DNA of 10,317 bases from positions 1 to 10,317 of the forward strand of contig JAUNUL010000075.1 in the NCBI GenBank assembly GCA_030538175.1, written 5' to 3'. This DNA comes from Propionibacteriaceae bacterium (lineage in GTDB: Bacteria; Actinomycetota; Actinomycetes; Propionibacteriales; Propionibacteriaceae). A program made the position numbers and the translations under genes. The notes beneath the pieces were generated by a model that saw nothing but the letters and a program-made list of their open reading frames with translations, was not told where the DNA came from and ran no database searches. Shown here in pieces: positions 1-6,002 of the stretch (within the stretch, counting starts at the first letter, position 1; every line of letters begins with the position of its first letter).

Positions 1-914
1 TAGATCGTGTTGCTCTGGGTGATCGGCAGGGTCCCGAGCGAACTGCGGGACACGAACGCGAACGCGATGGCCTGCCAAGCGCCGGAGAAGAACCGACGCA
101 CGGACAGCCCATGGAGCTTCAGCAGCACCGGATACAGCACGAACATGACGATCGCGCAGCCGACATACACATCGATGGTGAAGACCGCCAGGGGAGCGAT
201 GAGATCCCAGCCGTACGTCGCGATCGCGCGCCCGATCAGAGCCGCCGTGCCGACCGGCGCGAGCAGGATGATCCACCAGACGAGCTTCTGGAAGACCGCC
301 AGCGCCCCCTGGGCGAACTCGACGAACGGGGTCGCCTTCTCGCCCGCGGCAAGGGCAGCGGCGCCGAGGGCGATGCCGAGCACGACGAGCTGCAGGACGT
401 TGAAGTTGACCGAGCTGGTCAGCGTGCCGGCACCCTCAACGGCCTTCGTGGTGACCTCCACGCCAAGGATGTTCGACGGCACGAGCGACTTCAGGAAGTC
501 GAGCCAGGTGCCCTGGGTGGTGACGGCCTTCGCGCCCTCGGTGCCGATGGTGGCCGAGGAGCCTGGGTTGGTGAGGACGCCGAGTCCGATGCCGATGCCC
601 ACCGAGATGAGTGCGGTGATGGAGAACCAGATCAGGGTCTGCACGGCCAGACGGGCCGCGTTGGCGACGTGCCGCAGCTGCGTGATCGACACGATCAGCG
701 CGGTGAGGACGAGCGGGACCACGATCACGCGCAACAGCTGAACGAAGATCGTGCCAACTGTTGAAAGCAGAGTGGTAAGCCACTCGAGGGAGAACGTGCG
801 GGCGAGATAGCCCAGCAGGATGCCGACGGCCAGGCCAATGAGGACCTGGGCCCAGAAGGGGAAGCCCTTCTTCTTGGTCGGCCGGGCGTCCGTGGACGCG
901 GTGGATGTGGACAC
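1..914 (-). CDS. Dicarboxylate/amino acid:cation symporter (DAACS/SLC1 family), C-terminus missing
   Basis: Integral membrane carrier that probably couples uptake of a C4-dicarboxylate or acidic amino acid to Na+ or H+ entry. The first 304 codons are present; the family usually runs 400-450 residues, so TM7, HP2 and TM8 lie beyond the left edge. Visible are a basic N-terminus (KKK at 14-16), a first membrane helix at about 20-38, the family block LLRVIVVPLVL at 60-70, further hydrophobic segments at about 92-115, 172-190, 210-228 and 238-265, and the HP1 loop FVSRSSLGTLPIT at 287-299. That loop closely resembles the archaeal GltPh loop, including an arginine before the serines. The start is GTG at 914, chosen because GAAAGG (minus strand, 924-929) lies 9 nt upstream. 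Substrate cannot be fixed because the NMDGT motif and TM8 are absent, so no gene symbol (gltP, dctA) is given. Confidence 0.9.
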   Translation of the reverse strand, partial: MSTSTASTDARPTKKKGFPFWAQVLIGLAVGILLGYLARTFSLEWLTTLLSTVGTIFVQLLRVIVVPLVLTALIVSITQLRHVANAARLAVQTLIWFSITALISVGIGIGLGVLTNPGSSATIGTEGAKAVTTQGTWLDFLKSLVPSNILGVEVTTKAVEGAGTLTSSVNFNVLQLVVLGIALGAAALAAGEKATPFVEFAQGALAVFQKLVWWIILLAPVGTAALIGRAIATYGWDLIAPLAVFTIDVYVGCAIVMFVLYPVLLKLHGLSVRRFFSGAWQAIAFAFVSRSSLGTLPITQSNTI

Positions 915-941
915 GGTTCGAAGCCTTTCGTTGATTTCTCA

Positions 942-947
942 ACTATA
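942..947 (-). promoter_or_regulatory. Candidate -10 box of the symporter gene
   Basis: On the minus strand the hexamer TATAGT lies about 28 nt upstream of the GTG start at 914, close to the sigma-70/HrdB-type -10 consensus. The matching -35 region is poor (TTCCAT at about 966-971 with an 18-bp spacer). If used, the leader would be only about 20 nt, just enough to hold the GAAAGG ribosome binding site. This is inferred from sequence likeness only. Confidence 0.35.
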
Positions 948-1026
948 GACCCATTGAAGTTTCCTATGGAAGGCCTGTTCCTCCAGGCGGATCGTGGCGC
1001 AATGTCCGGCCTGTCGAACATTGAGG

Positions 1027-1043
1027 CGTTCCTGAACGGAACG
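1027..1043. repeat. Inverted repeat CGTTCC-N5-GGAACG in divergent intergenic region
   Basis: Two perfect 6-bp arms around TGAAC lie between the minus-strand symporter and the plus-strand phasin-like gene. The position suits an operator for either gene. It lies about 80-100 bp upstream of the candidate symporter -10 box. It does not match the actinobacterial LexA box in spacing. No regulator is encoded next to it, so the role is unknown. Confidence 0.3.
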
Positions 1044-1151
1044 TTTCGGGCAGACCAGGGGTTAGCTAGGCATAGTTAATAGTGCGCGGGCCAGAGAGAT
1101 GCGCAAGCAATCGGACCCGCTCCACAGTGCAATGCGCAATCCAAAAACCCC

Positions 1152-1156
1152 AAGGA
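1152..1156 (+). promoter_or_regulatory. Ribosome binding site favouring a TTG start
   Basis: AAGGA is followed by 8 nt and then TTG at 1165. The in-frame ATG codons at 1099, 1132 and 1156 lack a comparable upstream purine stretch, and ATG 1156 overlaps the AAGGA itself. This decides the start chosen for the phasin-like gene. Confidence 0.5.
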
Positions 1157-1164
1157 TGGTTCCT

Positions 1165-1548
1165 TTGAGCAACTTCAGCATGCCCACTTTCGGCTTGGCC
1201 CCGGCCTGGTTCAACTCGATGATTCAGGCCTCCACCAAGGCCATGACCATCGCGTTCGCCGCCCAGCAGGTCATCGGCCTGCGGCTGACGATGCTCGCGG
1301 CCAACGGCAACACCTCGACGAATCGTCGCGAGGTTGAGCGCATGGTTACCGAGAAGATGGACGCCGTCAACGAGTCCGGCCGCGTCCTCTTCGAGCTCGC
1401 TGGCTCCATGGCCCAGGCCGTGCCCACCATGTTCTTCGACCCCAAGGCCGCTGAGCGCATGCTCAACCGCGCCGCGAAGGCGGGGGACCGGGCACTGACC
1501 CCGTTCGAGCGTCGGGTCACGGCCAACAAGAAGCGCCTCAGCCGCTGA
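1165..1548 (+). CDS. Small helical phasin-like protein of unknown function
   Basis: Conceptual product of about 127 residues from the TTG at 1165; an ATG at 1099 would give 149. It is almost wholly amphipathic helix, with no signal peptide and no clear membrane span. The N-terminus reads MSNFSMPTFGLAPAWF. A helical core follows with QQVIGLRLTMLA, then a charged stretch with ERMVTEKMDAVNES, and a basic tail FERRVTANKKRLSR. The pattern AxQVIxLRL, then MVxEKxxA, then RRxxANxxRL is reminiscent of phasin-like proteins of alphaproteobacteria, sometimes misnamed antifreeze proteins. I recall that likeness from memory and have not searched it. Phasins coat polyhydroxyalkanoate granules, but no pha gene is visible nearby. 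It stands alone, divergent from the symporter and convergent with the response regulator. The gene looks real (typical codon use, conserved-looking motifs); the function is unproven. Confidence 0.7.
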   Translation: MSNFSMPTFGLAPAWFNSMIQASTKAMTIAFAAQQVIGLRLTMLAANGNTSTNRREVERMVTEKMDAVNESGRVLFELAGSMAQAVPTMFFDPKAAERMLNRAAKAGDRALTPFERRVTANKKRLSR

Positions 1549-1582
1549 GGCAGCCCGGCCGCTGACCATCGTGAGCGGCTGG
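1536..1582 (+). other. Two hairpins at and after the stop of the phasin-like gene
   Basis: CCTCA-GCCGC-TGAGG (1536-1550) folds across the stop codon. It is followed by a 9-bp stem CCGGCCGCT/AGCGGCTGG (1555-1563 with 1574-1582, one G-U pair, 10-nt loop). There is no following T-run. They may act as mRNA 3' stabilisers or as part of a U-less terminator region. Confidence 0.35.
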
Positions 1583-1625
1583 CATCCTGCCGCAGCGTGA
1601 CAGCGGCATGCCTTCCCCATAATCC

Positions 1626-1670
1626 GACGGCTCGTGCCGGGTGAGTCATAGAACCCCGGCGCGGGCCGTC
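1626..1670 (+). terminator. Long 16-bp hairpin between convergent genes
   Basis: Positions 1626-1641 pair continuously with 1655-1670 around a 13-nt loop: 14 Watson-Crick and 2 G-U pairs when read as plus-strand RNA. On the minus strand the two wobbles become A-C mismatches, so the fold favours transcripts of the plus-strand phasin-like gene, although it lies closer to the response-regulator stop (24 nt). No clear T-run follows on either side. U-less hairpin terminators have been proposed in actinobacteria, which supports the call without proving it. Confidence 0.55.
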
Positions 1671-1693
1671 ATCAATTCAGCGGCTCCGAACCA

Positions 1694-2299
1694 TCAGATC
1701 CAGCCCCGGTCCGTGGCGATCCGGACCGCTTCGTGGCGATTGGCCGCGCCGAGCTTTGCCACGGCTGCTGACAGATAGTTGCGGACCGTGCCCTTCGACA
1801 GGGCGGCGCGCACGGCAATTTCGTCGACCGGGGCCCCGTCGGAGGCGTACGCCAGCACATCCGCTTCCCGCGGCGACAACGGCGAGTCCCCGGCGCCGAT
1901 GGCCTCGGCGGCCAGCTCGGGGTCGACGTGGCGCCCGCCAGCGGCCACGGTCCGCACCACACCTGCCAGAGTCGCGGCTGACACCGTCTTCGGCAGGAAC
2001 CCGCGGACACCAGCCGCCAGCGCCGACTTCAGATAGCCCGGCCGCCCGTGTGAGGTCACGATGATGCACCGGCACTCCGGCAGATCCACCGCCAACCGCT
2101 GCGCGACGCCGATCCCGTCGGGTTCGGGCATCTGCAAGTCCAGCAACGCCACGTCCGGCCGATGCTTCATGGCCGCCGCCAGTGCTTCGGGGCCCGAGGC
2201 TGCGCGCGCCACCACCTCGATGTCGTCCTCCAGATCCAACAGCCCGGCGAGAGCGTCCCGGATCAGGTTCTCGTCATCGGCCAATAGCACGCGGATCAT
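1694..2299 (-). CDS. NarL/FixJ-family response regulator (DesR-like)
   Basis: DNA-binding response regulator of a two-component system, 201 residues, the normal length for this family. The receiver domain (1-118) has the acidic pair D8-D9, phosphoacceptor D54 in ALLDLQMP, the switch residue S83 in IIVTSHG, and K104 in FLPK. The LuxR-type helix-turn-helix is at about 139-190, starting LSPREADVLA and continuing through SKGTVRNYLSAAVAKLG. The ATG overlaps the kinase stop as ATGA, and a strong AGGAGG (minus strand, 2307-2312) sits 7 nt upstream, so the pair is translationally coupled and very likely cognate. The closest named relatives I recognise are DesR-type regulators paired with DesK kinases; the true signal and regulon are unknown. 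It is the last gene of the protease-kinase-regulator operon. Confidence 0.93.
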   Translation of the reverse strand: MIRVLLADDENLIRDALAGLLDLEDDIEVVARAASGPEALAAAMKHRPDVALLDLQMPEPDGIGVAQRLAVDLPECRCIIVTSHGRPGYLKSALAAGVRGFLPKTVSAATLAGVVRTVAAGGRHVDPELAAEAIGAGDSPLSPREADVLAYASDGAPVDEIAVRAALSKGTVRNYLSAAVAKLGAANRHEAVRIATDRGWI

Positions 2300-3477
2300 G
2301 CGCGGACCTCCTGGGGCACGGGGATGGATGCGGTGAGCAGGAACCAGTCACCGTCCTGGTGGTATTCGAGCGTCCCGCCGGCCGTGGCGAGCCGATCCGC
2401 CATGACCGTGAGGCCGGTCCCGGTCGATTCCGCCGCGGCACCCTCATAGCGGGCGCCATCGTTGGTGATCGTCAACGCGACCTCGTCCGGCTCCACGGCG
2501 GTCGTGATGCTGACCTGCGTGGCCCGCGAATGGCGCAGCACGTTCGTGACCCCCTCGCGGATCACCCAGGCCAGGGTTTCGGCGTACTCCTCGGGGACGT
2601 CCTCACCGGCGACCACGCAGCGGATGCCGGCCGACCCGAGCAGAGCCCGCGCGCCCTCGACCTCATCGGCCCAGGTCGCTCGACGCTCGCCGCGGACCAC
2701 CCGGCGGACTTCCGCCCCGGCCGTGTTGGCGATCTGCCGGATCTGCCCCATTTCGTCGGCCGCGCGGTCGTGCTGTCCGCGGCGCGCGAGCTCGGCGGCC
2801 AGTTCGGATTTCACCGAGATCGTGGCGAGCGTACGCCCGAACACATCGTGCAGATCCCGCGAGATGCGCAGCCGCTCCTCGGCCACCCCCAACTGGGCCT
2901 GGACCTCGTGGGCCCGCTGCAACTCGCGCAACACCCTCAGCATCCAGCCCATCGACCAGGCCGTCCAGATGACCAACAGGCTCAAGAAGCAGCCGACCAA
3001 CATGATCGGGCTCGCCAGCAGACTCAGCGGCAGCGAGACGCCGACCAGGCCCAGGCTGATCAGCAATGTCCGCCGGGCGCTGAGCAAGGGGGAGACGGCA
3101 CCGATGACGCAGCCGACCACGTACCACAGGAACATGGAGATCTCGCTGCTCCAGAAAGCCAGGGTTCCGCCTGTCAGCGCGAGGATCGCGACCCCCCAGA
3201 TGATCAGGAAGCGCATCGGCGGACGGGCCGGCCCCTGCATCACCCGGTCGAAACTCCAGCGGGCCGCGATCACGTTCAGCACGGTCACCGCGATCGACAA
3301 CACGAGCAGGGTGACCATGTGCACCAGGAGCGGAACGGGTGCCTCGCCGCCGACCCCGCCCAGCAGGAAGGCGGCGTACTGCGGCGGGAGCAGCAGGAGG
3401 AAGACATAGAGCGACCAACGCACGTACACCTCGAAGCGTCGTGCGTTGGTCACCGGCCAGCTTTGCATCGTGGCCAT
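2296..3477 (-). CDS. DesK-like sensor histidine kinase, integral membrane
   Basis: Membrane sensor kinase of 393 residues that would phosphorylate the adjoining response regulator. The N-terminal half holds about six hydrophobic spans (about 20-42, 48-71, 88-108, 112-130, 137-155 and 156-178) with no sizeable extracellular sensor domain, so the signal is probably sensed in or at the membrane. The HisKA_3 dimerisation domain follows, with phosphoacceptor H210 in ISRDLHDVFGRTL. The HATPase_c domain has the N box REGVTNVLRHS (N312), NDG at 339-341 and the G box STGTGLTVMADRL (G353, G355). I chose ATG 3477, 8 bp after the protease stop, rather than an in-frame start at 3585 that would overlap the protease by about 100 bp. 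The ribosome binding site is weak (GAGGG, 12 nt away), so coupling to the upstream gene is likely. Confidence 0.92.
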   Translation of the reverse strand: MATMQSWPVTNARRFEVYVRWSLYVFLLLLPPQYAAFLLGGVGGEAPVPLLVHMVTLLVLSIAVTVLNVIAARWSFDRVMQGPARPPMRFLIIWGVAILALTGGTLAFWSSEISMFLWYVVGCVIGAVSPLLSARRTLLISLGLVGVSLPLSLLASPIMLVGCFLSLLVIWTAWSMGWMLRVLRELQRAHEVQAQLGVAEERLRISRDLHDVFGRTLATISVKSELAAELARRGQHDRAADEMGQIRQIANTAGAEVRRVVRGERRATWADEVEGARALLGSAGIRCVVAGEDVPEEYAETLAWVIREGVTNVLRHSRATQVSITTAVEPDEVALTITNDGARYEGAAAESTGTGLTVMADRLATAGGTLEYHQDGDWFLLTASIPVPQEVRA

Positions 3478-3485
3478 TGTGCCAG

Positions 3486-4466
3486 TCAGCCCTCGTTGGC
3501 AGTCCGGGTCACGGTCTGGCTGGTGGCGGCGCCCGTTCGCGTACGCCACCACACGACGCCCGCCACCACAATCAACAGGGCACACGGAATCAGCATCACG
3601 GGGCTGGCCACGCCGGCGGAGCGATCAAAGCCGGCATTGAGGTCGTAGGACATGACCGCGGTGATGACGAACGCCACCGTGTTGTTGACAGCATGCAGCA
3701 GGACGGCGAGCTCGAGGCCACCGGTGCGCCAGGTGATGACGGCCAGGGCTGCCCCGAAGACGAAGTAATAGATGTTCAGCCACGGATCGAGCGCTGCGTG
3801 GGCGACCATGAACAGCGCGCTGCCCACCAGGATGCCGAGGACCAGCCCGGTGCGTGGCCCCCAGCCCCAGCTCGCTGCGATCCGAAAGGTCAGGCCGCGG
3901 AAGGCGTACTCCTCACCGGCGGACTGCAGCGGCGTCAGCGTCACGGCCAGCACCAGCAGGGCAATCGTGTCGACGAGCGGCTGGGTCGTAGTCGGCTGCG
4001 GCATCAGCGTCAGGGTGATGACCTGATAGGCCACCCAGATCGGGATGACGATGAGCGCGGTGCGGGCGAGCAGCCGCCACCGAAAGAGGTTTCTCACCGA
4101 GTGCAGTGACCGTGCGGGCACCTTGAACAACCACTTCTGCAGAAGCATGCTCCACGGGGTCAGCATCGCCAGACCGCCGAGGCTGCCGGCGAGCAGGGCA
4201 GGCGTCATGCCGGGGGTACCGGTGGTGCTCGGGTCCCAGCGGCCGGTGATCAGGTCGACCGTCAGGCCGATGGCGCCACCGATGGCCGAGAAGGCCAACA
4301 AGCCGCCCATCAACAGCACCAGAGCGACGATGCCGCGCCACACGGCGGGTCGCTCCATCGCCAGACGCTGCTGATACTCGTGTGCTGGCAGGTCGCGTGC
4401 CGGCTGGGAGCCGATCTGGGTCTGGGGGACGACGGGTGGGTGATGGGGGAGGTGTGTCGTTGTCAT
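3486..4466 (-). CDS. CPBP family intramembrane glutamic endopeptidase (CAAX protease/Abi type)
   Basis: Multi-pass membrane protease of the Rce1-like CPBP family, 326 residues. All three family motifs are intact: EEYAFRG (E185, E186, R190), FMVAHA (F219, H223) and HAVNN (H258, N262). About 40 polar, proline-rich N-terminal residues precede eight or so hydrophobic segments (first at 45-70, last at 288-306). Members process prenylated proteins in eukaryotes. In bacteria they are linked to bacteriocin maturation or self-immunity and to regulated proteolysis, but most are uncharacterised. The ATG at 4466 has GGAGG (minus strand, 4475-4479) 8 nt upstream. It leads the operon and is followed after 8 bp by a histidine kinase and response regulator, so a role in signal generation or in the response is plausible but inferred. 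No bacteriocin precursor gene is visible nearby. Confidence 0.92.
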   Translation of the reverse strand: MTTTHLPHHPPVVPQTQIGSQPARDLPAHEYQQRLAMERPAVWRGIVALVLLMGGLLAFSAIGGAIGLTVDLITGRWDPSTTGTPGMTPALLAGSLGGLAMLTPWSMLLQKWLFKVPARSLHSVRNLFRWRLLARTALIVIPIWVAYQVITLTLMPQPTTTQPLVDTIALLVLAVTLTPLQSAGEEYAFRGLTFRIAASWGWGPRTGLVLGILVGSALFMVAHAALDPWLNIYYFVFGAALAVITWRTGGLELAVLLHAVNNTVAFVITAVMSYDLNAGFDRSAGVASPVMLIPCALLIVVAGVVWWRTRTGAATSQTVTRTANEG

Positions 4467-4544
4467 GGTTCAAGCCTCCGCCAGGTTTCGGCGTCGCGCC
4501 GGTGCCGCGTGTCACGGGTTCGCGTGAGGAGTTCAGGGGTCCGG

Positions 4545-4560
4545 CATGACGGATGTCATG
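4545..4560. promoter_or_regulatory. Palindrome CATGAC-N4-GTCATG, candidate operator
   Basis: Perfect 6-bp inverted repeat with a 4-bp spacer in the 148-bp divergent region between the protease operon (start 4466) and the phosphodiesterase gene (start 4615). Two more CATGAC half-sites fall on the start codons at 4462-4467 (minus) and 4614-4619 (plus). Symmetric sites with short spacers are typical for NarL-type regulator dimers, so the operon's own response regulator is the leading candidate binder. I see no convincing -35/-10 pair for either gene here. Confidence 0.4.
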
Positions 4561-4614
4561 TGCCATTCACCGATTGCTGGAAAGCCTGTCGGCCATGGCT
4601 GCAAGGCTGGGGGC

Positions 4615-5334
4615 ATGACAGCGATCTGGGCCCACCGCGGGGCCTCTGCGTACGCGCCGGAGAACACCCTGCCCGCCTTTGCCCTCGCCGAGGAGATGGG
4701 CGCCGAGGGGATCGAGCTCGACGCCCAACTCACCGCTGATGGCGAGATCGTCGTGATCCACGACGAGACCCTGGACCGCACGACCAACGGGACGGGCGCG
4801 GTCGCGGAGCGTACGCTCGCGGAACTCCGTGCCCTCGACGCCAGCTTCGGGATGGCCGGCTTCCGGGGCACCGGGGTCCCGTCCCTCGCCGAAGTCCTCG
4901 AGCTCGTCAAGCCAGGGCACATGGTTGTCAACGTCGAGCTGAAGACGTCGGTCGAGTTCTATCCGGGGATTGAAAAGGTGGCGCTCGATGTGATCGCTGC
5001 GAGCGGCCTGGGGGAGCGGGTGATCGTGTCGTCGTTCAACCACTACACCCTCAAGACGGTGCAGCAGATCGCCCCGGCCACGCGCGTGGGCCTGTTGTTC
5101 GTGGAGCAGCTCTATCTGCCCTGGGAGTACGCCGTCGAGTTCGGCGCCGTGGCGATCCATCCCCACCATGGGTTCCTGCAGATCCCGGGTGTCGTGGAGT
5201 ACGCCGCAGCGGCCGGCATCGACGTCAACACCTGGACGGTCAACTCCGAGGAGGACCTGGCCCGGATGATCGCGCTTCGGCCGGCGGCCGTCATCACCAA
5301 TCACCCGGACCGGGCACTGCGGATCAGGGGCTGA
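4615..5334 (+). CDS. Glycerophosphodiester phosphodiesterase (GDPD family), cytosolic
   Basis: Hydrolyses glycerophosphodiesters, the deacylated phospholipid products, to sn-glycerol-3-phosphate and an alcohol. The product has 239 residues, the usual size of the short bacterial UgpQ-like enzymes, and lacks a signal peptide, so it should act in the cytoplasm. The TIM-barrel signature is complete: HRGAS (H7, R8) with ENTLPAF, the metal-binding ELD (E34, D36), IHDETLDRTTNGTG with catalytic H49, VELK (E108, K110) and the late NTWTVN (W207). ATG 4615 was preferred over an in-frame ATG at 4546 because it has AAGG 8 nt upstream and because MTAIWAHRGA is the normal family N-terminus; the upstream reading would run through the palindrome. 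Divergent from the protease operon; its stop directly abuts the stop of the YqeY-like gene. Confidence 0.93.
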   Translation: MTAIWAHRGASAYAPENTLPAFALAEEMGAEGIELDAQLTADGEIVVIHDETLDRTTNGTGAVAERTLAELRALDASFGMAGFRGTGVPSLAEVLELVKPGHMVVNVELKTSVEFYPGIEKVALDVIAASGLGERVIVSSFNHYTLKTVQQIAPATRVGLLFVEQLYLPWEYAVEFGAVAIHPHHGFLQIPGVVEYAAAAGIDVNTWTVNSEEDLARMIALRPAAVITNHPDRALRIRG

Positions 5335-5341
5335 TCAGCCC
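5328..5341. terminator. 14-bp palindrome holding two abutting stop codons
   Basis: GGGCTGATCAGCCC is perfectly self-complementary. Its central TGATCA supplies the TGA of the phosphodiesterase on the plus strand (5332-5334) and the TGA of the YqeY-like gene on the minus strand (5335-5337). As RNA it could form a 5-bp stem with a GATC loop from either direction. There is no T-run, so action as a bidirectional terminator is only possible. Confidence 0.35.
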
Positions 5342-5793
5342 TGCATCAGCCGGGCCTTCACGGCGGCCGCGACCTTGCCGCCGTCGGCGCGACCTGCGGC
5401 CTTGGCGTTGACGGCCTTGATGATCTGGCCCATCTGCTTCATGGTCACCTCGCCGGCGGCCGCGACCTCGGCCTCGACGAGGGCGGTCAGCTCGTCGTCC
5501 GTCAACTGGGTGGGCAAATAGACCTGCAGGATCTCCACCTCGGCGAGCTCGACGTCCGCCAGATCCTGCCGCCCTGCTGCGGCATAGGCCTCCGCGGAGT
5601 CGCGCCGCTGCCGGACCTGCTTGGTCACCACGGCCTGCTCCTGGGCATCGGTGAGCTCATGGGCCGCCTCGCCGGAGACCTCTTCGGTCGTGATCGCCGC
5701 GAGCACCGCCCGCAACACCTTGGTGGTGTCGGCCTGCTTGGCCTTCATGCTGGAGATCATGTCGGCGCGGAGTCGGTCCTTGAGTGCAGCCAT
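5335..5793 (-). CDS. GatB/YqeY domain-containing protein
   Basis: Product of 152 residues covering the whole YqeY family. This domain is also found at the C-terminus of the GatB subunit of the tRNA-dependent amidotransferase, where it helps bind tRNA; the role of the free-standing protein is not settled. Seen are the N-terminal helix ALKDRLRADMISSMKAKQ, the central block RRDSAEAYAAAGRQDLADVE (64-83) leading into LQVYLPTQLTDDEL, and the C-terminal block MGQIIKAVNAKAAGRADGGKV (121-141). The start is ATG 5793 with AAGGA (minus strand, 5801-5805) 7 nt upstream; a longer in-frame reading to 5871 lacks such support. Divergent from rpsO and convergent, with no gap, with the phosphodiesterase. Confidence 0.92.
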   Translation of the reverse strand: MAALKDRLRADMISSMKAKQADTTKVLRAVLAAITTEEVSGEAAHELTDAQEQAVVTKQVRQRRDSAEAYAAAGRQDLADVELAEVEILQVYLPTQLTDDELTALVEAEVAAAGEVTMKQMGQIIKAVNAKAAGRADGGKVAAAVKARLMQG

Positions 5794-5877
5794 GCTGGGG
5801 TCCTTCGCTTGGGGATCGGGCACGTTGATTGCCCTGGATTGCTTCAGCCCCATCGTCCCACGGGGCCACAAGCGATT

Positions 5878-5905
5878 TTGGCGGCTCTGATCCGGCTGGT
5901 AAAGT
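5878..5905 (+). promoter_or_regulatory. Candidate rpsO promoter
   Basis: TTGGCG (5878-5883), a 16-bp spacer and TAAAGT (5900-5905), preceded by TGG as in an extended -10. Each hexamer matches 4 of 6 consensus positions, usual for actinobacterial housekeeping promoters. Transcription would begin near 5912, giving a leader of about 90 nt before the rpsO start. Confidence 0.55.
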
Positions 5906-5915
5906 CGCTCAGGTT

Positions 5916-5975
5916 GCCGTCACGACGGCCGCGGATGACGAAGAGCTCCCCACCTTGAGCCGAGGGGGCGCCGCG
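5916..5975 (+). other. Foldable rpsO 5' leader
   Basis: Two local hairpins can be drawn in the leader: GCCGT-CACG-ACGGC (5916-5929), and GCTCCC pairing with GGGGGC a little downstream (about 5945-5971) around a 13-nt loop. S15 represses its own mRNA through structured leaders in several bacteria, with different folds in different lineages, so a leader of this length and structure could be an S15-binding site. I cannot match it to a known class. Confidence 0.3.
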
Positions 5976-6002
5976 CAACGGGAAACCGGAAGGAGAGCGT
6001 TC

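Noticed and set aside
7..764. Two overlapping plus-strand open frames at the left edge
   Set aside because: Both lie antisense to the symporter, whose minus-strand frame gives membrane helices and the HP1 motif; these frames give no recognisable protein.
436..942. 168-codon minus-strand frame over the symporter
   Set aside because: It is an offset frame of the same strand; the correct frame starts at GTG 914 and is open to the window edge.
1066..1620. 184-codon minus-strand frame opposite the phasin-like gene
   Set aside because: No supporting ribosome binding site or domain. The plus-strand product has a coherent helical pattern with spaced motifs, while this one is mixed His/Gly/Arg-rich sequence.
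2182..3648. 488-codon open frame on the plus strand across the histidine kinase
   Set aside because: It is antisense to a kinase with all catalytic motifs, and its translation is low-complexity Arg/Asp/His/Gln-rich with no domain, as expected from opposite-strand frames in GC-rich DNA.
4546..4614. Longer N-terminus for the phosphodiesterase starting at ATG 4546
   Set aside because: It would read through the palindrome and has no family-like sequence; ATG 4615 has a well-spaced AAGG and the standard N-terminus.
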